A DNA stretch of 64,000 nucleotides, taken from NCBI RefSeq assembly GCF_013376005.1, contig NZ_JABMJK010000010.1, positions 210,525 to 274,524 on the forward strand, written 5' to 3'. A program made the translations under genes and the position numbers. This stretch comes from Duganella sp. SG902. Lineage in GTDB: Bacteria > Pseudomonadota > Gammaproteobacteria > Burkholderiales > Burkholderiaceae_D. Under the pieces are notes generated by a model that ran no database searches, was not told the origin of the DNA, and saw only the letters and a program-made list of their open reading frames with translations. This document shows, piece after piece, positions 32,661 through 41,708 of the stretch. The first letter of the stretch is position 1. Each line of letters opens with the position of its first letter.

Positions 32661-34473
32661 AGCGACAACGCAAGTGCGACCGCGCGCGGCGCGACGGGAA
32701 GCTGCGCAGCCGCAGGCTGACGGCGGCGAGTTGGCCGGCCAGCAGCAATCGGCACGGACCGCACAAATGCGGAGTTTGCGCGCGGTGGCAAATAGCGGCC
32801 CCCAACTGCGGCGCCTTGCCGGCCTGGCGTCGTCCGCGCCGGTGCAGCGTTATTCGCCACGGCCCTTTGAACGGGTGGAATTGAACAACCTTCCCGGCGT
32901 ACCGGGCGTCGCCGGATTTGGATGGAATGGGGAGCGTCTCGCCGCGCTGACCGCGTGGAGCAAGAGCCACAAACAATTGCTCCACATCGCCCACAATCTT
33001 CGTTACGACGCGTGGCTGCGGCTGCAAGATCTGCCAGGAGCGGGTTTCAACAATCAGGTGCTGAAATCCGCGCCAGACGAGAGCAACGCCGACGCGTTGG
33101 CCGCCGCCCACATCATGCAGTCGCTGCCAGTCTGCCTGCTGCCGTTGGCGCGCTTGCTCATCGAAGAACATGGCGAGGAGGTGGTGCCGGAGCTCAAAGC
33201 CAAGCTGCCGATAGTCAACGCGGCCTACGGCATCGGCAGTAGCACCGCGGCCGCCGTGATTGCGGCGCAAAAGGGCTTGCAGCAATGGTTGCTCAGCAAA
33301 TTAGACGTCAATCAGATTGTCAGCGTACAACGCAGCATCGGTTTCGAGTTTGAGTTCGCCCGCTACCATGCGCCTGGCGAGTTGCCCGCGCATCTGATAC
33401 TTGGAGAATCAGCGGAACTCAGCACCTTGTTCAAGATGCCATTCGTGCTTGAAACCGACTCCGGAAACGAATTGGAGATCGGCATGCCGCCCATGTTGAT
33501 TGGCTTGGTGGAGGATGGACCGGACAAGGACACCATCAGCCGCCTCTGGCCCATCTTGCGCTCCACCATGAAAACGATTCGTGACCAACACATCGACAGC
33601 CCCGTCAACACGCTGCCGCTGGCGGGCAACGGAATAGGCGCAGGCTGGAACATGAAAGCGGCGGCGAACAATCTGACTGTGGTCGCGGGCCGCCCCGGTA
33701 AAGCAAGCGCCAGCGCGGACCAGGTGTATTCCCAACTCAACATCACGCTGACGCCGGCGGAAATCGCCCGCTTCACGGATGGCGAGGGCAAGCGGCTCTA
33801 TCTCAGCAAATCCCACGAGTTCTTTGGCAAGGCCTATGACGCAATCCGGACCATTCTCAAGAGTGCGGAGGGAACGCAGGGCAAGCAGGCGGCAATTCAT
33901 ATCAGCAAAGGATTGTCCAACCTGCTGGCGGTGCCCAGTTTTCTGTTCCAGGCCGAGTACCCTGACGTAACCGGGAATGCGGATGTCAGCTCGACGGTAA
34001 AGGAAGTCTTTGGTATCTGGGTCAAGGACAGCATTCCCAACATTGTCGACAACGCACTGACGGACCCGGAACAGCGCAAGGCAATGCGCCTATTGTTAAG
34101 CCAGAAAACAGTGGAAATCGAAGCGGCAATGGATAAGTTGATGACCGATGCCAACGACTTCCTGGACGGCGATTTCCCGTTTGGCACCAAGGATACAGAG
34201 GGAAAATTGGAGCGCTACAAAAACACCTTCCTCGTCGAGCTCGGACAGACGCTGCTCAAGCTGCAACAGCGGCTATCGGCGGATGTGCCTTCCTACCGTG
34301 TCAATCCCAAGCTTGCATTTGGCGAGGAAACATTCCCCGACGACGAAGCGGCATCGCGTGGACATGGGGTGCGAAAAGATACCTTTGTCAATGTGCCCGA
34401 GGGAGAGCGCCGGCTGCACCTGGCCGAACTCAGAAACGACCATTTCATCAACAGTTTTCTTGGCAAGCGCTAG
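32644..34473 (+). CDS. Putative eCIS cargo, possibly amidoligase-like
   Basis: The 609-residue protein sits where Afp13, the tail fibre, would be but has no fibre repeats. Its first 70 residues carry the leader pattern of the other two cargo proteins (QMRSLRAVANSGPQLRRLAGLASSAPVQRY, split across residues 41-70). The middle has IGFEFEFARYH (Gly 233, Glu 235, Glu 237) and ETDSGNELEIGMPP (270-283), which resemble the GxExE and DxSxxE strands of the glutamine-synthetase/amidoligase superfamily. The usual downstream His motif is not clear (YSQLNITLTP instead). The base composition of the second half is somewhat less GC-rich than its neighbours. The enzyme assignment is tentative; the cargo role rests on the leader and position. 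Confidence 0.62.
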   Translation: MPIHDEATTQVRPRAARREAAQPQADGGELAGQQQSARTAQMRSLRAVANSGPQLRRLAGLASSAPVQRYSPRPFERVELNNLPGVPGVAGFGWNGERLAALTAWSKSHKQLLHIAHNLRYDAWLRLQDLPGAGFNNQVLKSAPDESNADALAAAHIMQSLPVCLLPLARLLIEEHGEEVVPELKAKLPIVNAAYGIGSSTAAAVIAAQKGLQQWLLSKLDVNQIVSVQRSIGFEFEFARYHAPGELPAHLILGESAELSTLFKMPFVLETDSGNELEIGMPPMLIGLVEDGPDKDTISRLWPILRSTMKTIRDQHIDSPVNTLPLAGNGIGAGWNMKAAANNLTVVAGRPGKASASADQVYSQLNITLTPAEIARFTDGEGKRLYLSKSHEFFGKAYDAIRTILKSAEGTQGKQAAIHISKGLSNLLAVPSFLFQAEYPDVTGNADVSSTVKEVFGIWVKDSIPNIVDNALTDPEQRKAMRLLLSQKTVEIEAAMDKLMTDANDFLDGDFPFGTKDTEGKLERYKNTFLVELGQTLLKLQQRLSADVPSYRVNPKLAFGEETFPDDEAASRGHGVRKDTFVNVPEGERRLHLAELRNDHFINSFLGKR

Positions 34474-34476
34474 CAC

Positions 34477-37400
34477 ATGTCGATCCCAGTCCACCAGCTA
34501 GGCCAGGTCAACCTGGATTTCTCCTCCGCCACCATGGCGACGGCATTGCGGTGGCGCGGTTGGATCGAGGAGTTCGCCAGAGTGCGCCTTCCCGCCGTGT
34601 TGGCGACGGTGTTCGACCAACTCGCGCCGCCCGACCTGCACGTCCGCATCCGGCGGCTGGATCTGGATCTGGGCGAGATCGCGGCCGAAGCCCTCGACAG
34701 CGAACTGCCGGCGGCCCTGGAGCAAGCGCTGCGCGCCGCGCTCGAAGCGGCGCTCGCCCGCGCCACGCACGCGCCCAGCGCGCAGGCCATCGCGCTATCG
34801 CCGGCGGCGGCCGCGCTCGATGAATTCGGCGTCTATCTGGCCAGCGGCGCCGTGCCCGCACGCAGTGCCAGCAACCGCTTTGCCCCGGCCGCCGTCCTGC
34901 GGCAGCTGATCGCGGACCAACCAGCCGCCCTGGTGGCCTTGCTGCGGCGTCACGCCGGAGATCGTTACGTCATCGAACGGCTGGCGCTGCAATCCGGCGC
35001 GGAGGGTCTGCACGACCTGCTCAAGCTGCTGTCGCCAGCCCACGCCGCCGTCATCCTGGCCTACCTGGCCGATTTCCGGCGCCTCCATCCCTTGTCGGTG
35101 GCCACGCCGGCGGCCGCGCCAGCGCTGCAGCGCGCGCTGTGGGTGCTGACGCTGACCTATCTGCTGCATGAGGCCGGAACCCAGTTCAACCGCCGCAGCT
35201 ATCTGGCGGCGCTGATCACCGCGGTGGCGGCGAGCGAAGGCCTGGGCTACGCCGCCCTGCTGGCGCAAATGCACGCGGCCGCCCTCAAGACCCGGGCCAG
35301 CCAGCCTTTGGCCGGCACGCTGTTGAGCGTGCTCGACGAGTTGGTGGCGGCCGTGCCGGCCGCCACCGCGCCGGCGGCGACGGCCGCCGGCGACGACCCT
35401 GTGGCCCGCGCCGAGGCTGGCGACGTCGAATCCTTGCTGCGGCTGCTGCGGCGCGGCGCCAGCCAGCCGGTCGCGCTGGACGCGCTGCTGCGCGTCATCC
35501 CGGAACCAGTGTTCACCCGCGTGATTGAACGGCTGCAGCCCGTGCACGCGACCTTGATCGTGAGCTATATCCGCGACCTGGGAGCACTGCATCGACAGCG
35601 TCCGCTGCCGAGCCTGAGCGCCTCCGGCTTCGAACACCAGTTGCGCTTGCTGGCGCTGCGCTATCTGCTGCGCGACCCCGGTTCGGAATTCAACCGCCTC
35701 AGCTGGCTCCGCCGGCTGCTCACGTCGCTGGCGATGGAAGCCGGTGTCAGCTACCGCCACCTGCTGCTGTCGTTCGCCGATGTGCTGGCCGGACTGCGCG
35801 CGAGGATGCCGCTTTCGAGCTCGCTCCCGGAAGGCCTGGCGGTGCTGACGGCGGAACTGGCGTCGCGGCACCCCGGCGACACGGCCCCGGCGCGCCAGGA
35901 TCGGCCGGACGCGACCAGCACGCTGCTGGAACGCTTGCGTGGCCAGGCCGGCCATCCGGCGGCGCTGGCCGCCATGCTCAGGGCCTGCCCGCCGGCGCAA
36001 TTCACCGACCTGCTCAACCGGCTGGCGCCGGCGCACGGCGCCGCCATTCACGCCGATATCGCCGCTTTGATCCGCTCGCCCCTGTGGCGCCGTCCAGGTG
36101 CCGCGGCGATGGCGACGCGCATCGCCCCGATCGCGCTGCAGCTGCTGCTGGCGGCCGGGCCGCCCTTCGAGCGCCAGCGCTGGCGGCAACAGCTGCTCGA
36201 TCGGCTGGCGCAGGAGGCGGCATTGCCGCCGGCCGAGCTGGTGGTGGCATGGACGGCGCCAGATGTGCCCGCGGCGGTTGTCGATCCGCAGGCGGCGGTG
36301 GCGCTGGCGGAGCGCTTTTTGCGCACCGGCCAACCGCCGGCGATGGGGGCGCGGCTGAGCGATCTGGCCGCCGCCAACCCGGGCGGCTTCGCCGCCCTGC
36401 TGCGGCGCCTGCTCCCGGCGGTGTCGGACCAGAGCGGCCTACTGCTCGATCGTATCCTGGACTGGATGCTGCCGGAGGAGATCGCGGCGGCGCTGGTGCC
36501 GGGCCAGGCCGCGCAAGCGGCGCGCTGGGCCGAGATGTTGGCCGACGAACCGGGCGCCGACATGCGATCGGCCTGGGGCCAGGTGCTGGCGGCCGCCTTG
36601 CGCGGCGACGTAGCCGGCGGCCCGCCTGGCTTCGCGCCGCCGCAACAACGCCTGGACCGGCTGTCGGCGTCGCGGCACTGGCTGGCGCATGGCGCACTGC
36701 CCTGGTGGCTGCCGCCGGAAATCAAGCTGGACGAGCTGCTGAGCGACCTGCCGCGACTATCGCAGGCCCAACTGCACGGGCTGTTTTTCGACCGGTCGCC
36801 GGCGTTCATCACGGCCGCCTTGCAACGGGTGCTCTCGCATCTGCCGGCCGCCGCCGGCGCAGCCCTGTTGGCGCGGCTGGCGCCTTGGGCGTCGTCGCCG
36901 GGCGGCGCGCTGGCCGGCATGCAAGCCGGACTCGACAGCACAACGCTGCGGACACTGCAATTGCGTGCCGCCACGGCGGCGATCGCCGGCGCCACGCTGG
37001 ACCTCGCGCAGCTGGCGGCCGCCGCGCCAGCCCCCGCCGCGCCAGTTGCGGCGGCCGGTGCCGCGCCGCCGCCCACTATCGCCCCGCCAGCGTCGCTGGC
37101 GTGGCTGGCTGGCGACCCGGCGGCGACGGGTGAACCGGACGACCCCGCATTCCGCTGGCTGGCCGACATGCTGAGCCAGCCGACACCCGAGCTCGACGCC
37201 GCCTTGCGTGCGGGGCTGGCGCGGCCGGCCACGCGCGCGCGCTGGGCGCGGCTGCTGCCGGAGCATATCCTGGCGCTGCTGGTCTATCGCATCGCGCCGG
37301 CACGCGCGCGCACCATGCTCGATCTGAAGACCGTATTGCAAGCCGCATGGCGCTTGTCCGCGCCGCATGCCGCACGCGGCGACAACGACAACCGCCTCGC

Positions 37401-38157
37401 GGCTATATTGCTGACCTCGCTGGCGGGCGAGCCGCTGCCGGCGCCGCGCGCGCTCGCCGGCCGCATGCTGGCCAGCCTGGCGGACGGCAAGCCCGCCGGC
37501 GCGACGCTGCTGGCGAACGCCCAGTCGCTGGCGCGCCAGGGCGGTTACGCCAATGTCGCCGCCTTGCTGCGGCCGGCGGCGCCGACGCCGGTGGCTGCGG
37601 CGCCATCGCCGGGACGCGCGCCCCAGCCGCCGCTGGCCGACGGCGTGCCGCTGTATGTCGCCAATGCCGGCCTGGTATTGATCCATCCATTCCTGCAGCA
37701 TTTTTTGCGCCAGCTGGACCTGCTGAGCGCCGACGAGCACGGGGTTGAACGCATACGCGACGTCGACGCGCGCTCGCGCGCGGTGCATCTGCTGCAGTAC
37801 CTGGTGGATGGCCGCTGCGACCGCGCGGAGCCTGGCCTGGCGCTCAACAAACTGCTGTGCGGCATTCCACTGGAGGCGCCGATCGCCGCCGCGATCGAAC
37901 CGACCGGCGCCGAACTGGCGCTGTGCGAACAACTGCTGGCCGCCGTGATCGGCAACTGGCCCACCATGGCAAGCACGTCCCTTGCCGCGCTGCGGGAAAC
38001 CTTTCTCCAGCGCGAAGGGCGCTTGCAACTGAAGGACGACAAATGGACGCTCACCGTCAGCCGCAAGACAGTCGATGTGCTGGTCGACCAGATCAACTGG
38101 AGCCTGTCGGTGATCGTCTATCCATGGATGCCGGCGCCAATGGCGGTCCTATGGTGA
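34477..38157 (+). CDS. eCIS tape-measure protein (Afp14/Pvc14-like)
   Basis: The 1226-residue protein begins with IHQLGQVNLDFSS-like sequence (HQLGQVNLDFSSATMA) and RIRRLDLDLGEIAAE near residues 51-65, the start shared by contractile-injection tape measures. It then has long Ala/Leu-rich helical repeats and ends with KDDKWTLTVSRKTVDVLVDQINWSLSVIVYPWM, the conserved C-terminus. It sets the length of the tube. It precedes the ATPase gene, as in Afp and PVC loci, and its stop overlaps that gene's start (ATGGTGA). Confidence 0.9.
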   Translation: MSIPVHQLGQVNLDFSSATMATALRWRGWIEEFARVRLPAVLATVFDQLAPPDLHVRIRRLDLDLGEIAAEALDSELPAALEQALRAALEAALARATHAPSAQAIALSPAAAALDEFGVYLASGAVPARSASNRFAPAAVLRQLIADQPAALVALLRRHAGDRYVIERLALQSGAEGLHDLLKLLSPAHAAVILAYLADFRRLHPLSVATPAAAPALQRALWVLTLTYLLHEAGTQFNRRSYLAALITAVAASEGLGYAALLAQMHAAALKTRASQPLAGTLLSVLDELVAAVPAATAPAATAAGDDPVARAEAGDVESLLRLLRRGASQPVALDALLRVIPEPVFTRVIERLQPVHATLIVSYIRDLGALHRQRPLPSLSASGFEHQLRLLALRYLLRDPGSEFNRLSWLRRLLTSLAMEAGVSYRHLLLSFADVLAGLRARMPLSSSLPEGLAVLTAELASRHPGDTAPARQDRPDATSTLLERLRGQAGHPAALAAMLRACPPAQFTDLLNRLAPAHGAAIHADIAALIRSPLWRRPGAAAMATRIAPIALQLLLAAGPPFERQRWRQQLLDRLAQEAALPPAELVVAWTAPDVPAAVVDPQAAVALAERFLRTGQPPAMGARLSDLAAANPGGFAALLRRLLPAVSDQSGLLLDRILDWMLPEEIAAALVPGQAAQAARWAEMLADEPGADMRSAWGQVLAAALRGDVAGGPPGFAPPQQRLDRLSASRHWLAHGALPWWLPPEIKLDELLSDLPRLSQAQLHGLFFDRSPAFITAALQRVLSHLPAAAGAALLARLAPWASSPGGALAGMQAGLDSTTLRTLQLRAATAAIAGATLDLAQLAAAAPAPAAPVAAAGAAPPPTIAPPASLAWLAGDPAATGEPDDPAFRWLADMLSQPTPELDAALRAGLARPATRARWARLLPEHILALLVYRIAPARARTMLDLKTVLQAAWRLSAPHAARGDNDNRLAAILLTSLAGEPLPAPRALAGRMLASLADGKPAGATLLANAQSLARQGGYANVAALLRPAAPTPVAAAPSPGRAPQPPLADGVPLYVANAGLVLIHPFLQHFLRQLDLLSADEHGVERIRDVDARSRAVHLLQYLVDGRCDRAEPGLALNKLLCGIPLEAPIAAAIEPTGAELALCEQLLAAVIGNWPTMASTSLAALRETFLQREGRLQLKDDKWTLTVSRKTVDVLVDQINWSLSVIVYPWMPAPMAVLW

Positions 38158-39506
38158 GCGCGGACGACGCCAATGCCGCCGTCCTGGCCGGCGAGCTGGC
38201 CTGGCTTGAGGCCGTCATCGCCCAACGCTTCCACGCGCGCAACTCGACGCCGGCCGCCGACGCCGGCCTGCCGCCCGCGCCGCCCGCGCTGGACGGCGCG
38301 GGCGGCGCCTACGCCCGGACCGTGCGCGCGCTGGGCCTCGATGCCAGCGCGCGCCTGCTGCTGGCGCTGATGCTGGCGCCGCATCTGGCGCCGGAGATCC
38401 TCGACCCGTTCTGGCTGCAAAACCAGGTGACCGGACGCCGCTTCAGCGAATTTGGCGGCGAGACCGGCCAGTCGCACATCGGCTTCCTGCCGACCGTGGA
38501 GACCGCCCTGTTCTTGCTGGCCGGCGCCGACCTCCCGCTGCGGCTGCGGGCGCGCTGCCTGTTCCGTCCGCAGCACCCGCTGTGCGCCGCCGGCGTGATG
38601 ACGCTGGACCAGCGCCACGCGGAGGAACCGCTGGGCGCCGCCGCCATTCGCCTGTCGCGTGAATACCTGGAAATCCTGCTGACCGGCAGCGACGCCGTCC
38701 TGCCGTCCAGCGGCGAGTTTCCGGCCGAACGCATCGACACCCCGCTGGAGTGGGACGACCTGGTGATCGACGACGCCACCCGCGCGCAAATCCACATGAT
38801 CAGCGACTGGCTGCGCCACGCCGACACGCTGATGCATGACTGGGACCTGCGGCGCCGCCTCAAACCGGGCTATCGCTGCCTGTTTTACGGCACGCCCGGC
38901 ACCGGCAAGACGCTGACCGCCTCCCTGCTCGGCAAGCAGCATCAGATGCCGGTGTACCGGGTCGACCTGTCGCGCGTGGTCTCCAAATGGATCGGCGAAA
39001 CCGAGAAGAACCTGGCGGCGCTGTTCGACCGCGCCCAGCGGCAGAACTGGATCCTCTTCTTCGACGAGGCCGAGGCGCTGTTCGGCCGCCGCACCGAGGC
39101 CCAGAGCTCGAACGACCGCTCGGCCAACCAGCAGATCGCCTACCTGCTGCAACGGCTGGAGGACTTTCCCGGCATGGTGATCCTGGCCACCAATCAGCGC
39201 GGCCACATGGACGACGCCTTCGCCCGCCGCTTTCAGTCCACCATCCTGTTCCCGCTGCCCGATGTCGGCGCGCGCCTGGCCTTGTGGGAGAAACTGTTTC
39301 GCACCGGCCGCATCGCGCTGGCGCCGCAGCTCGATTTCGCGCCGCTGGCGGAGCAATACGCGCTGGCCGGCGGCGCCATCCTCAATGTGCTGCGCTACGC
39401 CTGCCTGCGCGCGGTGACGCGCACGCCGCAACAGGTGCAGCTGGCCGACATCATGGCCGGCATCAAGCAGGAGCTGCAAAAGGATGGCCACTATCTGCAG
39501 CGATGA
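38151..39506 (+). CDS. eCIS AAA+ ATPase (Afp15/Pvc15-like)
   Basis: The 451-residue protein has an N-terminal helical domain and a C-terminal AAA+ module: Walker A GTPGTGKT with Lys 253, Walker B ILFFDEAEALFG near 300-311, and an arginine finger region DDAFARRFQSTI. The sensor 2 part follows (GAILNVLRYACLRA). Such ATPases are needed for assembly or loading of eCIS particles. I chose the ATG at 38151; the GTG one codon on is an alternative. Confidence 0.92.
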   Translation: MVSADDANAAVLAGELAWLEAVIAQRFHARNSTPAADAGLPPAPPALDGAGGAYARTVRALGLDASARLLLALMLAPHLAPEILDPFWLQNQVTGRRFSEFGGETGQSHIGFLPTVETALFLLAGADLPLRLRARCLFRPQHPLCAAGVMTLDQRHAEEPLGAAAIRLSREYLEILLTGSDAVLPSSGEFPAERIDTPLEWDDLVIDDATRAQIHMISDWLRHADTLMHDWDLRRRLKPGYRCLFYGTPGTGKTLTASLLGKQHQMPVYRVDLSRVVSKWIGETEKNLAALFDRAQRQNWILFFDEAEALFGRRTEAQSSNDRSANQQIAYLLQRLEDFPGMVILATNQRGHMDDAFARRFQSTILFPLPDVGARLALWEKLFRTGRIALAPQLDFAPLAEQYALAGGAILNVLRYACLRAVTRTPQQVQLADIMAGIKQELQKDGHYLQR

Positions 39507-39602
39507 CAAGTCCGAAGCTATATGCTTGAGCCCGGCTGTCGCATCAGCTATGCTGCGACAGTGGACCGTCCCTTTAACCCAAGATTGCAAGGCGCTATCC
39601 CC

Positions 39603-41126
39603 ATGAACGATGCCGACCGCACCCTGACCACCGCCGCCGCCGCCGCCACTTTCGCGGCCGCGCCGGTGCTGGGATTAACGATCCTGTGGCATCCCAGCCT
39701 GGAGCGCATCGGCGAGCAATGCCTGGGGCCGGGATGGGGCGGCGCCATCGAGCTCAGCCGCTTCACGCCGCTGTTTTGCGCGCCCGGCGGCGAAGCCGGC
39801 GCGCTTGGGCATCGCGCGATTTCGCGCTCGCCGCTGCGGATCCGCGTCGACGCCGGCGGCGCGGTCGAACTGCTGCCGGCCGACAGCCGGATGACGCTGG
39901 AAGTCAATGGCGCGCCGCTCTCGGCCCCGCTCAAGCTCGCCCCCCATCAGCTCGACCAGGGCGTGGTGCTGGGGCTGGGCGCGCAAGTCTTCGTTTGCCT
40001 GCACTGGATGCGCTGCCTGCCGCGCCCGGCCAACGTGCCGGGCGTGCTGGGCGTGGGCAGCGCGGCGATCGCGCTGCGCGAGGCCATCACGCAAAGCGCC
40101 GCCGCCCAGCTACCCGTGCTGCTGCTGGGCGAGACCGGCTGCGGCAAGGACGTGGCCGCGCGCGCCATCCATCACCTGAGCGCCCGCGCCGCCCGCCCCT
40201 TCGTGGCCGTCAACATGGCCACGCTGAGCGAGTCGCTGGCGGCGGCCGACCTGTTCGGCGCCGTCAAGGGCGCCTACACCGGCGCCCAGGCCAACCGCCG
40301 CGGCTGGTTTGAAGAGGCCGGCGACGGCACCCTGTTCCTGGATGAAATCGGCGACACGCCCGGCGCCGTGCAGGCCATGCTGCTGCGGGTGCTGGAGAGC
40401 GGCGAGTACCGCCCGCTTGGCGCCGCCGCCGACGCCGTCTCGCGCGCGCGCCTGATCGCCGCCACCGACCAGGACCTGGACAGCCGCGGCTTCAGCCAGG
40501 CGTTGCGGCGCCGCATGGAAGCGTTTGTGATCCGGGTGCCGGCGCTGCGCGAGCGCCGCGAGGACATCGGCGTGCTGGCGCGCCACTTTTTACGGACCTA
40601 CGGCCAGCTCGGCGACTGCAGCCTGCCGACCGCCTTGGTGAGCGGCATCTGCAACAACAATTGGCCGGGCAACATCCGCCAGCTGGCGCACGCGATGCAC
40701 CGGATCGCGCTGGACCTGCACCACCAGCGCACGCCGACGCTGGACGAGACCAGGAGCGCGCGCCAGGTCGCGCCGGCCCTTCCCGCCAACGACGGCCATG
40801 GCGCCATGGCGCGGCCAGACGCGCCCCGCCCCAGGCGCAAGCCGGCCGACGTCACGCCACAGGACCTGGTGGCGGCCATGGAACAGGGGCAATGGCAGAT
40901 CCGCAGCGCCGCGCGGCATCTGGGAATTTCGCGGCCGTCGGTGTACAAGCTGCTGCAGGCGCACCCGCATATCCGGCTGCCGGCCCACATTCCGGCGGCG
41001 GAAATCCGCGCCGCGCTGCAGGCTTGCGCGGGCGACGTGACGGATTGCGCGTCGCGTTTGATGACCCCCTCCGAGGCGCTGCGACGGCACCTGAGCGCCT
41101 TGGACCGGGCGCCGCCGGCGGACTGA
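39603..41126 (+). CDS. Sigma-54-dependent transcriptional activator with FHA-like N-terminus
   Basis: The 507-residue protein has an N-terminal FHA-like region (AIELSRFTPLF, LGHRAISRSPLRI, near residues 45-80), then the AAA+ activator domain: Walker A GETGCGKD with Lys 182, a GAYTGA loop (the sigma-54-contacting GAFTGA with F replaced by Y), Walker B LFLDEIGD, and WPGNIRQLAHAM. A Fis-type helix-turn-helix follows (QIRSAARHLGISRPSVYKLL, near 434-453). It is the last gene of the eCIS operon and is the natural regulator of the two sigma-54 promoters at 17893-18089. The FHA-like part suggests input from a Ser/Thr kinase, such as the one encoded next to it. The ATG at 39522 is an alternative start. 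Confidence 0.9.
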   Translation: MNDADRTLTTAAAAATFAAAPVLGLTILWHPSLERIGEQCLGPGWGGAIELSRFTPLFCAPGGEAGALGHRAISRSPLRIRVDAGGAVELLPADSRMTLEVNGAPLSAPLKLAPHQLDQGVVLGLGAQVFVCLHWMRCLPRPANVPGVLGVGSAAIALREAITQSAAAQLPVLLLGETGCGKDVAARAIHHLSARAARPFVAVNMATLSESLAAADLFGAVKGAYTGAQANRRGWFEEAGDGTLFLDEIGDTPGAVQAMLLRVLESGEYRPLGAAADAVSRARLIAATDQDLDSRGFSQALRRRMEAFVIRVPALRERREDIGVLARHFLRTYGQLGDCSLPTALVSGICNNNWPGNIRQLAHAMHRIALDLHHQRTPTLDETRSARQVAPALPANDGHGAMARPDAPRPRRKPADVTPQDLVAAMEQGQWQIRSAARHLGISRPSVYKLLQAHPHIRLPAHIPAAEIRAALQACAGDVTDCASRLMTPSEALRRHLSALDRAPPAD

Positions 41127-41135
41127 CGACAGCGC

Positions 41136-41708
41136 TTACGGTGGATCCATTCCGTTGCCGACCTCGCTCTCGGGATCGAAGTAAAACACCCGATAGTCAA
41201 ACACGCCCGGCTGGCGCTCCAGGCGCAGCGTCACGTAGAACGACAGGTCCCAATGCGACTGCACCTGTCCGACCTCCAGCTCGCCATCCCAGATCAGGAA
41301 ACGCTTTCTGCCGGGCGCGCCGGCCGACAGCGGATCCTGCGGCCTGAACTTGTCGCCCGGGATCGCCACCAGCGCCCCGCGGTGCTTGCCATGCGCCTCG
41401 ACGAACGGCGACGGCGGCGCATAGGTCGGCGTCTTGCCCGGACCGCAAACCGTGATCTGCGGCCGGGTGATCAGGCAGCAATCGACCACGGTGATCGCCT
41501 GGCAGGGCTTGTCGTAGACGTTGTCCGCCTCGATATCGATGCGAAATTTCTGCCCCGGAAGAAACTGGATATTGTTGCGCCAGTTGCGATCCGGCGCGCC
41601 GGCCTGCCCGGTGGCCGGATCCACCTGGACAAAATCCCAGTTGATCCGGTCGCGGATCTGACTGATGTCAAAGCTGACCTTGAGAGTCATGAGGGGTTGT
41701 TTTGGCAT
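41136..41708 (-). CDS. Unknown 190-residue protein paired with the kinase gene
   Basis: The protein has no signal peptide, no membrane segment and no motif I recognise. It looks beta-rich (MTLKVSFDISQIRDRINWDFVQV at the start; WDLSFYVTLRLERQPGVFDYRVFYFDPE at the end). A Cys-containing patch (VVDCCLITRPQITVCG) lies near residue 74. Its ATG overlaps the kinase stop by one base and has a GGAAGG site, so the two are translationally coupled. It converges on the sigma-54 activator with a 9-bp gap. It may be a kinase substrate or partner; this is inferred from coupling only. Confidence 0.7.
   Translation of the reverse strand: MPKQPLMTLKVSFDISQIRDRINWDFVQVDPATGQAGAPDRNWRNNIQFLPGQKFRIDIEADNVYDKPCQAITVVDCCLITRPQITVCGPGKTPTYAPPSPFVEAHGKHRGALVAIPGDKFRPQDPLSAGAPGRKRFLIWDGELEVGQVQSHWDLSFYVTLRLERQPGVFDYRVFYFDPESEVGNGMDPP

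Noticed and set aside
18159..39506. A contractile-tail prophage
   Set aside because: No capsid, terminase, portal, integrase, lysis or attachment-site features were seen. The ATPase and tape-measure types are those of eCIS.
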